Shown here: positions 10,716-22,901 of the stretch, one piece after another
Layout: each line of letters starts with the position of its first letter
How positions within the stretch are numbered: the stretch's first letter is position 1
NCBI GenBank assembly: GCA_024663395.1
Contig: JANFAH010000032.1
Coordinates: 1-64,000 of the forward strand
Origin: Pisolithus tinctorius
Lineage: Eukaryota; Basidiomycota; Agaricomycetes; Boletales; Pisolithaceae
Direction of reading: 5' to 3'
DNA length: 64,000 nucleotides
Made by a program: the position numbers and the translations under genes
The notes under the pieces: generated by a model
Databases searched by the model: none
Told to the model about the DNA's origin: nothing
Seen by the model: the letters and a program-made list of their open reading frames with translations, nothing else

Positions 10716-13700
10716 TTACGAAAGGGAGTTTCCAGAGAACATCCACATTATGAGAGTCCTTTTGATCTTCGGCATCGCCTGAGTCCTCTTCATTAGTGGT
10801 CGGTGGTGACTCCATATCTTCGAGAATGTCCGCCAAAGCAATCTGGGCAGGTCCAGGATGTCTTCTATAGGGTCAGGATCAAGAGCTAGTCCAGCATCGT
10901 CTTCGCTCAAAGCATCTGCAGGTATGTCGCATAGAATAGGAGGGAGCCATTGCAAAACAAGTGAGGTGGCAGCGGCATGTGCGAGCGAAGTAGCGACAGT
11001 CACGGCAGTGCGGGCATGGCTTGCATAGCGAACAGCAGAGGCCAGCAGGTTGGGCCACCTTTCTTGCAGTTTTGCCAAGGATTCACAATGTTGCTGAAGG
11101 ACTAAATAGTACTTAGAGTCTGCGCAGTGTTAGTCCATGTAGCCAATAAACCGTTCCCGGACTTACTTTCTGGCAATCGTATTGCAAGCTCAATAGCACA
11201 TAGTTCATGACCAAACCATCGGCACATATGGTCAGCCTCCATCCCAAGACGCTGCTGTTCTTCAAGGCAACGATCACTCTTGAGAACCGCTCTGATGCCT
11301 TCTCTGACATCAACATCTTCTAGCCACTGTGGAATTTCTCCAACAGAAGGTGTTACCCAAATGTCTTCGAGGAGGCTTTGGTCATTCCGTAATTCCGCAA
11401 GCTTCGTTGGAAGTGGTGATGGAAGGGGAATGCCAGAAGATGCGTCATATAGCTCAGTGAGACGTTCACAGTACTTGTTAAATTTATGGATGGTGGACAT
11501 GAGGGCTGGCTGGCATTTTGCAATTGCTTTTCGAGTCTGCTGATGGAGTTTTGTGCCTAAACTGACTTAATTAATGTAACAACGACAAGGTACAAGTCAC
11601 CTACCCAATGCCTTCTGGTTGCCCCCTACTGCACGATCGAGTTTGTCCCATTCGAAAAAACTGCCAATCACGTGCTTCCAAATACTGATCTTCAAATCCC
11701 ACACCATTAGAAGGGTCCAAACAAACTCCAAGTTAACTCCATGGAGTTCTGGAAATTTGTCAGGGATGTTGAGAGAAGTATACAACGCGTCTATCTTGTT
11801 TAGAAGTCGGTCGTGGCTGCGCTCCAGACTCTCGAGAGCGTCAAGGGTATCCTGCATCATGCGCGCGGCTTGTAGGGCTCTGTCGGAGGCTTCTACATCG
11901 GCTTGCAATACAAGGACTGTGTCTAATTCTTTCTTCAGTCGCGCTGGCACATCTAAAAAATGGGAGTTGACAGGGGAGTTCAGTACTGTGATGTGAGACT
12001 TATGTGCACATATCGAAAGCTGCGCACTGCGTTGATCAGACCACTGCTTCCACAACTCCGGAATACCAATCCCACAGTCACTGATGACGTTCTGTGCCTC
12101 AGAACCTTGTTCAGCAATTCCTTTCTTTAGTCGGTGTCGAATCCAGTCCCCAAGATCACTACACATCTCCAGTCCTATGGTGGTCACATGCTGATCAATT
12201 AACCATATCTGCCGTTCACGCTGAAGCGAATATTTCAAGTTCTTGTCAACTACAATAAAGAATTAGACTTACCGACGAGGCTCGCTCAATGCCAATAAGT
12301 TTGATGAATTGTGACCAAAGGCATTCGGTCCCCTCCCCATCAGAAAGACCTAGTCCATTAATAATGTGTGGGTTGTAAGTAAGCTGGCAAGCCCACTCAT
12401 GGCCATAGGCATGCATAGCCATTGTTGCGAAGCGTAGGCGAGAGACAATTCCATTGTTTAGAATGTCATACTTATGCAAGGATATCAGCATGGGTATAGA
12501 TGTAAAAAGTGAATTACTGACCTTGGATAACGAGCGATCAAGAACGCAACCGATGTCGTACAATACAACAACGGTTGCTGCCGATGGCAAGAGGGAAAGA
12601 GGTGTTCCAGGAGTGCGATACTATACTTCTGTTGTTCGCCAGGGGTGTCAATGTTCACAAAGAAAAGCGGGATATCGTGACGGCATATGAGAGCCATGAT
12701 GCCGGTGTCGTCGAAGCAATCCATCGCAGCCTTCCGCTTGTTGCTGTCAGCTGCTTTGTACGACGCCTCACATTGGTCAATCGCTTCGTCAGGAACTATG
12801 ACGTGATGTTGTCTTGGGGACCGCTTACGTGCCCGTCCAACCTGATGACCCACCTCATCCACTTGGGCCTTGGGAATGAAATATGTGGGCTCGTAGAAGG
12901 GGGGGCAACTGCCTGCTGAGCGCCGATGACGATGGTGAAAATTCTCATCAGTGGCAACATGAACGTCACCACCTTCACTCAATGGTCGCCCAAACATGGT
13001 ACCTGCGAAACAAGCGGGGCATCTTTGGACAAGGATCGATGCACATAAATCCGGGACGGCAGAGATTGACAGTCGGAAGATGGGGGGATAGTTGATGGCG
13101 GGGTTTCCTCAGCAGATTGAGCGCGATCAAGGTTCTTCGACACGATTTGGCGACAGTGGCCGATTATATTTTCTACATGACACTCTACGTGTATTTGCAA
13201 AACATCAAACCACTGCACAGCGTGGCTGATGCTGCGACAAAACAGTTCTTGCACAATTTTACCCTGTTAACTACGTTCGTAAGCTAGACAATTTTGATAA
13301 GTCGAGCACATACTTCTCGGGTGGTCAAGCGGAAGCCTCGGCACTCATAATGGGTATTGAGCGCAGAAGCCAGGGCATTGATAGAGTCGCAAGAACGTTC
13401 AAATAGCGCATGATAAAATCCGAGTAATTCAATGGAAATCGCTATGCGTGGTTGAGAAGGGGCAGTAGGGAAGAGGCCTGAACGCAGGAGTACTTGAGGA
13501 AGCGGTGCGCACGCGCAGCTTAGGATAGTCACAGTAGCAAAACCTGGAAATATGTCAGTGTGCAACAAACATATGAAGTTAGCAACAAACGATCAAAATA
13601 CAGGCAGAGGAGGGAAGAGCGCCTCAGCTCACACCCGCCATGACAACTAAAGAGCAGCATAACACAGCCTGCCAACAGTTTTCCAGTCATTTCTGTCAAG

Positions 13701-14044
13701 TACTGGAGATACGACTTGATAATCGTAGGTATGACTGCTGTCCAGCTATCATAAAGCCGGCCTGAAGCCACATGTCGAGCAGAATAGTCAGGATCCTCAT
13801 CAAAAGACAGTTCATCGACATGATTGAAGTGTTGAACAGCATGAGTGTCATCGATGGCAGTGTCTTCCAGCAGGGAGGGGCTAGTGGTAGACGAGACAGG
13901 TGGTGGGGATGATTTGGGGTTCAAAAGGTCGCTCAAATGTTGAAGTAGATGTTGCTGTTTGGTATCTTGACCTGGAATGACAACATTAGTTTGCGTTTTC
14001 CGCTTGTCCCTCCGTTTCTTCGGACTCGAGAAATGTTGGCCCAT
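10716..14044 (-). pseudogene. KDZ-type (Kyakuja-Dileera-Zisupton) transposase, frame-damaged
   Basis: A multi-exon minus-strand gene with start codon 14042-14044 and a basic start (SSPKKRRDKRK). The second exon joins through an intron at about 13603-13557 and reads GLFPTAPSQPRIAISIELLG. The zinc-cluster-like RCPACFAGTMFGRPL follows near 13020. The core has CFDDTGIMALICRHDIPLFF, then LYDIGCVLDRSL, then HAYGHEWACQLTYNPH and GLGLSDGEGTECLWSQ, which are hallmark blocks of KDZ transposases. C-terminal helical exons (DKFPELHGVNLEFVW; KFNKYCERLTELYDA) run to 10716. One T appears missing in the run near 12598, shifting the frame in the middle of the core, and another frame change lies near 13030-13080. 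As read it is inactive. It abuts the left end of the big inverted repeat. KDZ elements are known from basidiomycete genomes; the call here is by motif recognition. Confidence 0.85.
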
Positions 14045-14322
14045 GCCCAAGCTGGTGCTGGGCAGCGCGCGCTGGGTCGCAGAATAGGAATGCATATCGC
14101 AGAGGAAAAACGCACCGTGAGAACTGGGGTAACCCTGCAACTGCAGACAGGTGCAGATCGTCGTCCAAAGGATGCTCACCACGAGCATCGTGAGCGAGCT
14201 CACTAGACAGTTTGGATACGCTCTGGAGGCAGCGTCATGAGGGTTTTGGGAGGGAAGGTAGAGGTGGTGATGATGATTAAGCTGGATATATACAGTATAA
14301 GTTCCTTAACTGATTCACGCAT

Positions 14323-15380
14323 CGAGATATGAAAGAACTCACCAGGTGTGGAGTTTCGGCCGAAGGATGCCAATGGCGAGCGGCACAGTGGTGGTAGTGG
14401 CAATGCTACAGGCGGCAGCGCCATCCGCTCACATGGAATAGAGAAAACGAAGGTACCTGACACCCGATGTCAGAACGTCCGAGGCAAGACAGAATGCAGC
14501 CAAACGACTCACCTGTGCCGCCCGAACCACCTTCGGACCTTATTGCACATCTGTATCCCCTACAGGACTCGACGTCGACGAGGAAAGATCAAAGCGAACC
14601 CTACGAAGCGTCAGCAAAGCTCGCGCGAACAGAAACGCGCACCATACATCCAGTATACCCTTGCAACCACTCGAATTACCTTGTGGATGCTCTCGCCACC
14701 CCTCGGATTTCCTCTTAATGTTGCTAACACATACTCGCCGCAGGGGGTGCGTTCTGTTATCGATTTGGGACATCGATGGCCCACGAGCATCGTACGGCGC
14801 TCACGCACGATGTGGCAAAGGCAAGACGACGTGCGCGGCCACACATTCATCAACACCGCTCTCAGGGCTCTTTGAGTCCAGCCCAAGTAGAGGGGTAGGA
14901 GGCCTGGGTCGCTTGGCAGCAGAAAACATCTTCCTAGGAAAGAGTGATGAGATGGACCCAATGGATAAAGTGATATGGACCCGTGAACAGACCTGAACTA
15001 GGGAGAGCACCTGTGGCGCTTTCGGCGATTTTGACGATTTGCCAGAAACGGGTTGGGGACAGAGATGACGAAGACGAGGCAGAAGCCATGTAAGTGATCA
15101 GACTTGGAGAGTGTGAATACGATCCCGAAGGCGAGTACCTTGAACCGGGCATAGAGGGTGGTATCAGAGCCATCGAATGCGGCCCACCAGCATTGACGTT
15201 GGGTGAATATCGAAAATGGTATATCGCTGAGAAGATTTTGACCGGGCACTGGTCGAGATGTCCTGCAGGCCATGGGAAGGGTGGGGTGGAGGCGAGAGTA
15301 CGTGCCGGGGGGACAGTATACGTCTCTGTTGCTCTAGTGCGTACTAGGAAGTCATCAAACATGATGCCCATTACTTCTTC
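14323..15380 (-). pseudogene. Partial gene with KRPRPPTP motif, left-arm copy
   Basis: Minus-strand exon-like pieces: FDGSDTTLYARF near 15180, AAKRPRPPTPLLGLDSKSPE near 14920, CVSNIKRKSEGWREHPQ near 14720, and ERMALPPVALPLPPLC near 14420, ending in GGCCGAAACTCCACACCTG before a GTGAGT donor. The arm boundary falls inside the intron that starts there, so the 3' part of the gene is lost or replaced on this side. No known domain. The KRPRPPTP motif resembles one in the repeat-rich gene of the same arm. Function unknown. Confidence 0.35.
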
Positions 15381-15609
15381 CACCTAGCGCAATCCTGCGT
15401 CCTGCGCCTTGGGAACACGAATGGATGCCCAGAGGACACACAGATCACCTCGGCGTGTTCCGAGTCTGGATGTCTAACTCGTCACAATTCAATACAGCAA
15501 TACAACACATGTTTTCTCCGAATCTGCCTAGAACTAAGGTCGTATAGAAAAAATCTCGTTCGTTACAATTACAGCAGGAGTGGGAAGTAAGGGCTCAATA
15601 GCCTCAGCA

Positions 15610-17020
15610 CTAAAGTTTTCTTTTTGCCCTGCCTTGGTCGGTAATTATCGTTTTCCTGGTCACCCACGATGGGTCTCCATTGTCCAATAACTTTAGATGA
15701 TATCCGGGCAACACTGGATGACAAGCGTTGATCTGAGCGTCAGCCCATTTATCACCTAACCAGATCCAGACCTGAAACGTGCCCTTGCTTCGATCTTGGT
15801 GAACATATAAGTCCGCTGTATTTGGCGGGTATTCGTATGTATGGGGAACCTCAGGTGGCGAGTCCAAGGGCTGGCTGCCAGCTGACTTGTAGAAAACAAC
15901 CCACTCTTTCTTGCCCCTAATAGCCTTCCGCGTGCACCTCAAAGGTGAGACTTTACCAACCAAAGGAACCAAAGGAGGGGCTTCCGGCTGTGACTCTACA
16001 ACCACAACGGGGGGCGAGTTGTCACGGTCCAGGCGTGTGGAGAGAGCTGAATGAGAAAACAGGAGCAGGCTGATCGTGGGTTGGGACGGCTGAGATTTGT
16101 GACTTTGTACCACTCAAACCTTCTGTTGCGGTGGGAAGCTTGTCCGGAGGACGAGTAACTACGATTGGTATTGCATCCTTCCCAGAAGCCTGACAAGGGC
16201 CTTGGAGTGGACGGTCTCCACACGATCCTGAACACCAGTGGTGGATTCGGAGTCATCACTACCGGTGAGACTGCCGAGAGAGGTGAGAGAGGACAGAGTC
16301 GAGCAAGGGGCCACCAGTCCAGATCTCGCTAGAGGGTTGACAACTGCCACCGAGATGGTTGCTAGTCGAGTCGATAATTTGGGCCACAGGTGAGGTCACT
16401 GAAGGAGATGCCTGGGCGGTGGCTACAAATTTTGTGTTTACAAAGGTGCGACCCTCGGTTGGACCCGCCAGCGGGTTGGGGGTCATGTAAGGAATGGGCA
16501 GTTTGCAAGTAGACGAGGAAAGGCCTGTAGTATTACCCTCAAATGGACATCGTATGCCTGGCATAACCTCTGAACTGTACTTCGTTCGAGATGGATGAGC
16601 AGCTGTGGCTTGATTGTGCAATCCACCACGCCTACCATTTATATGGTAAATGACGATGTAAACTTGAGTGGCTTAGTAGACATACCCATTATGAGATGGT
16701 GAAACAGAGTAATTCGTGAGCAAATGCTTTGACGATCCAAGACGGCTTCGAGTAATAGATGGACGATAGCTAAAGGAAGGTGTGAACAACAAAGCACAAG
16801 CATCGGCCTAGTGATACGAACTTTGCGATGCTCGAGTAGGAAAGATGCGGCTTGGAACGCTGGCGGCGGATGGGAAATACCTGCCTCAAGATAGGGACTT
16901 CCTACCTGAAGTTAGCTTCAGAACAAACTAGGACACAAGTCTCACATCTCGCTCAAGGGAAACACCAGAACGACGGGGGGTCTTGGCAAAGAACGTGCGA
17001 GGAGAAGGTGGCTCTAACAT
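15610..17020 (-). pseudogene. Conserved hypothetical protein, left-arm copy, frame-damaged
   Basis: The minus-strand gene begins at ATG 17020 in the right-arm-based model. The C-terminal block reads KAIRGKKEWVVFYKSAG, then EYPPNTADLYVHQDRSKG, then TFQVWIWLGDKWADAQINAC, ending in GRAKRKL at the stop 15610-15612. The middle is Ser/Thr/Pro-rich. Compared with the right arm there are single-base differences that shift the frame (an extra G near 16340, a lost C near 16207, and shortened T and C runs near 16020), so the middle falls into three frames here. The C-terminal frame, in contrast, is uninterrupted here and interrupted in the right arm. Family unknown to me. Confidence 0.5.
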
Positions 17021-17194
17021 CGCTTTTACCAGAAAGCGTTGAGAGGGTGTAAGAAACGACTGATGGTAGCGGAGAGTGGCAATGGGATGAGAGAGAGCCT
17101 GAAAGGCGTTGGAAAAAGTAAGTTTGAGTTCCCACGCCTTGTGGGTTATTGGAACAAAACCCCACCCCCGTCGTCCTCGTCATTTCAGTGGTTC

Positions 17195-18150
17195 TGAACA
17201 CATCCTGTAACAGAAACATCTTCATGAGGTAATCGGAGCTCCGAGTGTGACGTTGAAAGACACATGGCATCGTCTAAGTCAGTCGTCATGGCCTGGTTGA
17301 AAAGGGAAGAGGCGATATCAGCCCTGCTCGTTGGACGGATGGACCACCGACATAGCCTGATCAAGAAAACATGCCCTGCGCAACTGAGGCATGCGTGCCT
17401 GTTACTGAAACTTCGTCCAAAGGCCATGAGCAAGGTGGAGAGATATGCCACGATCGGGATGTCCTGTTGGACAGAGCTCTAGCACTGTGCGTCCAAGCGG
17501 GATGGCTTCTTCTTCCAAGCCATCGACTACCCGAAGCTTGGCATGTCTATTGAACAGACAGAGAGCAAGTTCACGGAGGGATGAAGACCAATCAGGACCA
17601 ATCAGTGAGAACCGATCAGAATGTCCAGGGGGATGTCGTTCTGAAGCTTGACGGAGCAAGTCACTCACCTCCCCCCCCAAGTCGCGGATCGCAGCCTTTT
17701 TCGCAAACCTCCTCCTGAGGTCGCAAGCAAGGTTGTGAAGAGGTATGCCATGGTCAGGATGGCCTGGCAGACAGAGCTCTAGTCCTGCGCATCTGAGTAT
17801 AATACCCCTTGATTTTCATATCTATTCGAGAGACAGAGAACAAGTTCACGGAGCGACGAAGACCAACTGTTGATGCCCAGGGGGACGTAGTTCCAACGCT
17901 GCACTGGAACAGCTCAATCGTTCCCCTCCAACTCGCATATGGTAGCCTGTTTCACGAAACTCTTCGAGCGGTCGCAAGCGAAATTGTGGAGAGATGAGGG
18001 AAACGTCGCCTGTTGAAGCCACCAGGATAATATACACAGCGGAAATGGTTCTGCGATCAAACCAGGTTCGGTGGTCAGTTGCAATAAGATAGGAATAGTT
18101 GAACCATACATTATCCTTGGAAACGACAAAATAACGGGGTGAGCGATCTT
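17195..18150 (-). pseudogene. Degraded TPR-repeat gene fragment, left-arm copy
   Basis: Several frames carry fragments of the basidiomycete TPR consensus with helix pairs: SSAALELRPPGHQ near 17900, SSSLRELALCLFNRHAKLR near 17550, GRTVLELCPTGHPDRGISLH near 17450, and DLDDAMCLSTSHSELRLP near 17270. In this family each unit ends in a phrase like PGHPDR and starts with an acidic helix. Such arrays usually belong to large TPR or TPR-CHAT proteins acting as protein-binding scaffolds. No intact frame joins the units and no catalytic domain is present, so this is a relic. Confidence 0.6.
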
Positions 18151-18392
18151 GAGTGATCAGAACATGCATTCATCGTTGGCATCAGATGTTGCATAGTCAT
18201 GCCTGCCAGATATGATAGCACGAGAAGGAAAACTAAGCAACGAACAACAATCTACTAATGCTAAGGCTCGACACGAGTACATTGAGAGGTGACGTGTACC
18301 AGGGGCCAAGCATGCACACGCCTGCAAGTAGTAACAGCTATCCACAAGTACACCACAGAACGCGTTCCTTCTAATAGGATAATGATCCAAGC

Positions 18393-21300
18393 CTAAGAAC
18401 TGCGTACCTCGCTACTTGCAAGCTTCCTCCCTTTCACGCCCTTGAATTTCTCCGCTACCCTAGAAATGTGTGATATGTTCCGCATGGAGTACAAGCGAGG
18501 GGATGAACTGTAACTTACCTCAAAACAGCCTCCGTGTGTGATAATCCACCTCTGGAAGTATGTTGAGCCTGACTTTATCATCGTCATCCAGATTGAGGAG
18601 CCAGGTACTATCATAGAAGTTGCTCGGTAAGCCTGGGACTGCCGCACCTGCTGATTCCACCCGGCGTGAAGGGACCCGCGTATGTGGGAAAGCACCACGT
18701 TTGGCTCGGCCATTCGCATTGAACCGGGTGGAAAGATGAATAAGATCAAACACTCGTAACCAATCGGTAGCCATCTGAGAGCGCCAGTTCAGTCGCGTAA
18801 TGGCATATCGCTTCAAACCAGGCAGGTGGTCGGACTCGTCGCCACTCATTGCATCATGGGGCAGGGTTTTCCAAAGGGGCTTAAAGTGCGCAAGGTCCAG
18901 ATGTGCCGAGCAAGCATTTGCCCGACGATGTCGCAGCTATGAAAGGCAGCCAGAATTCAGCAGAGTCCTACGCCATGTCAGAAGAAATCTTACCGAGCGG
19001 CGTCTCTGATCTCTTGCATTCTCCTTTTCTTCGTCACGCTTAATTTGCAGCTGCTCGTCATCAGGGTCACTATCGGCTTGCAAATCCGTGTACTGCGCAC
19101 GTAGGGTGCGCAGGTGAGTCCGGAAGACTTTCTTAATAGCGCTTTTGTTTGGAGAACCATACCATCCACATTCAAAGAAGTGAGATGCAAAGACTTCTGT
19201 AGCACGTTTGTTCCAGTCCGAAGAAAGCGGTCCTTGGAAGTCCAAACGGAAGTCCTCAGCAGTGGGCCCTCCAGCCCTGTAGCAGCATATAGTGCAGTTT
19301 CTTGTGATGACGCGACGCTCGCCATTGGAAAAGGACGCCACTTGTTCCCTCGACCTAGTAGGTGGACTGCATGCTGCCGCACGTTCTCCTGTAAGACATT
19401 AATCCTAGTATCAAGATACATCACCCAGGGTGCTAGACCTACCTGTAAAACGAGCGTCACACCATCTCGGTATTTTCGTTCATAGTTGGGCACCTGCTCT
19501 TCCTCAGGGTTAAGCGTGGGGTTGGCAGGTGTGACCGTAGATAGCCCTTTCGGGGCTGGAGACGATTTTTCCATGGCTCCCTGCATCACTATAGCATCAC
19601 GCAAGTCTAGCACTGCGGACATGAGTACGATTAGATCTGCCTTTGTCACGGACTGGTTCTGAAAATTCATGAACATATGCAGCATAGCTTCGTACAGCAG
19701 TACAGACCTGGTCGCCTCCCAAGAGCTGCTCGAGAGCCACGTCCTGCGTACAGCTACTTCAGTACATGTTATGAGGAAGGAATGTTGGGGCGAGATCATA
19801 CCATACACCTATTACTTGCCTTATCTGAAGGCTGCTGTCCTGCAAATCCCTGGCTTACACCTGGGTTCTCCGATGTATGCCCGCTAAAACCGATGGGCTC
19901 ATCTTCGCCATCGCAGTCTGCCACATAGCCTCTCCAATCTTCATCGTAATCTTCGGTATCAACATCGTTATGTCCGCATTCCATGGCATGGTCATCGTGG
20001 GAACCGGGCACTTGGGACTCGTCAGCAGCTGCTGAACCATACCCTTCATCGTTATGTTCAACATCTCCTATATTCCATTACACACTCGTCATGGAAATCG
20101 GCTACTTGGAATTCGTCAGTAGAAAACAGTGGCAACGGGTCAATAGACACAGTACCAGGTTGAGGAGATGGGGAAGGTCCTCCACCGCTCTCCTTTCGAT
20201 TGTGGATGTCACTCCCATAAGGCCCTGATTTTATAGGGCAAGTATCCTGCCATCCCTGGGGATCGCTGGCTCACATCGGGATTTCTGCTAGAATCGGCAA
20301 GCCCAGCATCGTTGTCGTGGAAACCAGGCACTCGGGATTGGTCTGTAGCTACCATACCATAACCTTCATCGCCATCTTCGACGTTGACATTATCCATGCA
20401 ATCATAATGAAAATCGGCACTTGTAAGTTGTCAGCAACAAGCAGCAGCAAAAAGCCAATAGACAGTACCAGGATGTGAAACCAAATTATCCGGTGGGAAC
20501 TCAGGTCTATCGGCGACAAGACCTGGTAGCGAGTCTATGGTCACAGTCGCAACAGGTGATGACAGGTGATCGCAAGCCAGCAATGACGGAGTCATCGAAG
20601 GATGCGCTATTGTCGTAGGTGCAAGGGCATCATCTTGCCAATGATCGTTGTCCAGCTCCACACCAGCAATGCCAGCGTCTGACTGAGCCGATTCGTTCAC
20701 GCGAGCAGAAACCGAAAAATCATGCATCGACGGTGTTGGGCAGTTTTCATGCATGGTAGCAGGTGTGGGCATGCCGGACGCTTGGCTGCCATCGAAAACA
20801 GGGTAGTACTGATTTCGTGGAGTTCTAGACGTCAAACCGGGTATACCATCCTCACCGAATCAGTGGGTGACATACAGACTGTGGGGAAGTTCTCTCCTGC
20901 TGGAGGTAGTTGGTCTGTAGAAGTCAGGGAGCGATGAACTGGGAAGCGACGGGCAGGGAAGCAGATGATGGCCAGGCTGTTGATGAGATGGATGAGAATT
21001 GACCATTCATGTCTGGCGGTGCCTCAGAAATCAACGAGGCCCGACATTACGGTTGGAGGTAGATTCGTTCCGTTGCGCATTTAGACCCGACATCATGCGG
21101 GCAGCCTTCCAGAGGGTCCATCATTTGGGTCGGGATCGAGTTCATTATGAGGACGAGGTGCCCTGCCGTCATCGGAAATGGGGTAATGCTGGTTTTTGTA
21201 GAATACTAGACACTGGACCGGGTCCGCCGTCCTCACCCGGCGAGTTGGGAGGCCCTGGGTGATGTACAGACCGTGCAATCTGCATATGCAGAATCTCCTC

Positions 21301-22480
21301 CTCCGGAGGTTGCAATTGATCCTGGTCCATAAAAGTCAGGAGCAACGAACTGGGCGGCGACGGGCAGGGGAGTGGGAGAGGCCCCAGGCGTCGAATGAGA
21401 TGGATGAGAATCGATCATTCAAGTCTTGTGGTGCCTCAGGGACAACATAGGTATGACAGATATCGTTGGAGGTAGATTCATTCCGTTGAGCATTAGACCT
21501 GGTGTCTTGCTGCAGGCTTCCAGAGGGCCTGTCGTTCAGATCGGGAATGTGTTCACCGTGAGGACTTGTGTTGGCTCCTGTGAGTTCGTCCTTGGCCAGC
21601 TAAACGTAGTGTTGCCATTGCACCCATGAATATCTCTCGGGGCATCGGAAATCTGAAAGTGAAGGTACGGATGGCTTGGCTCCCCTCCATGTCAACTTCC
21701 GAAGTTGGGCCGAAGAATCCTATTATACGAATAAAAAAAATACATAAATGTATTGGCAAGGTGGCCTGTCGTCTGGAACGACGTACCCGTGCTCTCGGTG
21801 CAATTGGAATTATCCATTCCAGTATCCTGTGCAGTACGAATGGAATCCTGTTCTAATCTTAACCTAGGCCCCTTCACAGTATGGGGTTTCGCTATGGGTC
21901 CATGAGAGCTCGTGCCAGAAGAAACAGTATGGCTGGTCTTCATCTTCTTCATGGGGTGGGAACTGGTCATACGTTTTGCCATACCATTAAGTCCAATTGG
22001 TGGGGTAGGAGACCTGGGCCTCTTGGAATAGGAATGCGGCGTGCGGGTAGGAAATCTGGGCCGACTCGACAGTAGAGCCTAGACGAGAACTAGTTTCCTA
22101 TAACAGAACGAATCAGCAAAGATAAGACGGCCACACCTGAAGCGGCCAACACTACATACCTTGATATGTCCATGGTGCAGTCCAACAGGTGCACCAACGC
22201 CGCCTAAGGGCATCATGTCGTGAAGAGGTGAATGGCTTGGTATCTGCCCCATCCACAGAGATTGGATCGTCTCCTAGAGTTACGCCGGGCACCTCTGAAG
22301 TAGGTGGCTCAGTATCCGCCTTCGTCCATGGGACTTGGATTATCCGCTGGAGTTGTGCCAGGCACTTCCTGAAGTAGGTGGCTCAGTATTCGCCTCGTCC
22401 ACGGGACTTGGATCATCTGCTGAGGTTGCATCGGGCACCTCAGAAGTAAGTGGCTCGGTATCTGCCCCGTCCATAGAACT
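18393..22480 (-). pseudogene. Repeat-rich gene with conserved C-terminal domain, left-arm copy, frameshifted
   Basis: This matches the right-arm gene at 55279-59345; see that entry for architecture. Here the C-terminal part reads HFFECGWYGSPNKSAIKKVF and RTHLRTLRAQYTDLQADSDP, then LPGLKRYAITRLNWRSQMAT. One base is missing near 19276 and one near 18538 compared with the right arm. The second loss makes EVDLSHTEAVLR end early as EVDYHTRRLF. Extra bases near 22336, 22367 and 22505 break the N-terminal 75-bp repeat region. The opposite arm keeps these frames open, so the left copy is the damaged one or carries consensus errors. Confidence 0.6.
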
Positions 22481-22500
22481 TGGATCGCCTGCTAGAATTG
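22230..22500. repeat. Minisatellite of about 75-bp units, left-arm copy
   Basis: About 3.5 imperfect units containing GGCTCAGTATC or a close variant followed by CCCGTCCATAG/CTTCGTCCATGG. They encode PTSEVP-type repeats on the minus strand. Indels among units differ from the right-arm copy. Confidence 0.75.
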
Positions 22501-22901
22501 CATTCGGGAACCTCTGACAGCTCAAGACGTCGCAAAGTTCTCTCCTTTCGGACTTGTTGAGCAAGCTTGTACGGCTCAAATGTGCGCCTACTGCCACGGA
22601 GTATAGTGTAAAATGTTATTCACGAGAGTGGACTGCATGTAGAGCTGGATGGGAAGTTGAAAGATGGATGCAAAATCATCGCCAATAACCCCCTACAAGA
22701 TACTTCGTCAGTGGCGGAGCACAGAACAAAGAGACTATGTTGGCTTTGTGACTAACATGACAGTGACAGCGGGTCCTCCCGAAATAATTATCAGCAGACC
22801 CTGGGTCCAGAAATGAGTCAATCGGAGCGCCCGGCCCGATATGAGTGGAGGATCGTCATCCTGCGCCAAAACCTCAGATGGTAGCAGCCATCGATCGTCC
22901 T

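Noticed and set aside
1..14200. A TET/JBP dioxygenase gene accompanying the KDZ element
   Set aside because: KDZ elements are known to associate with such genes in fungi, but I found no HxD..H motif context in any frame nearby.
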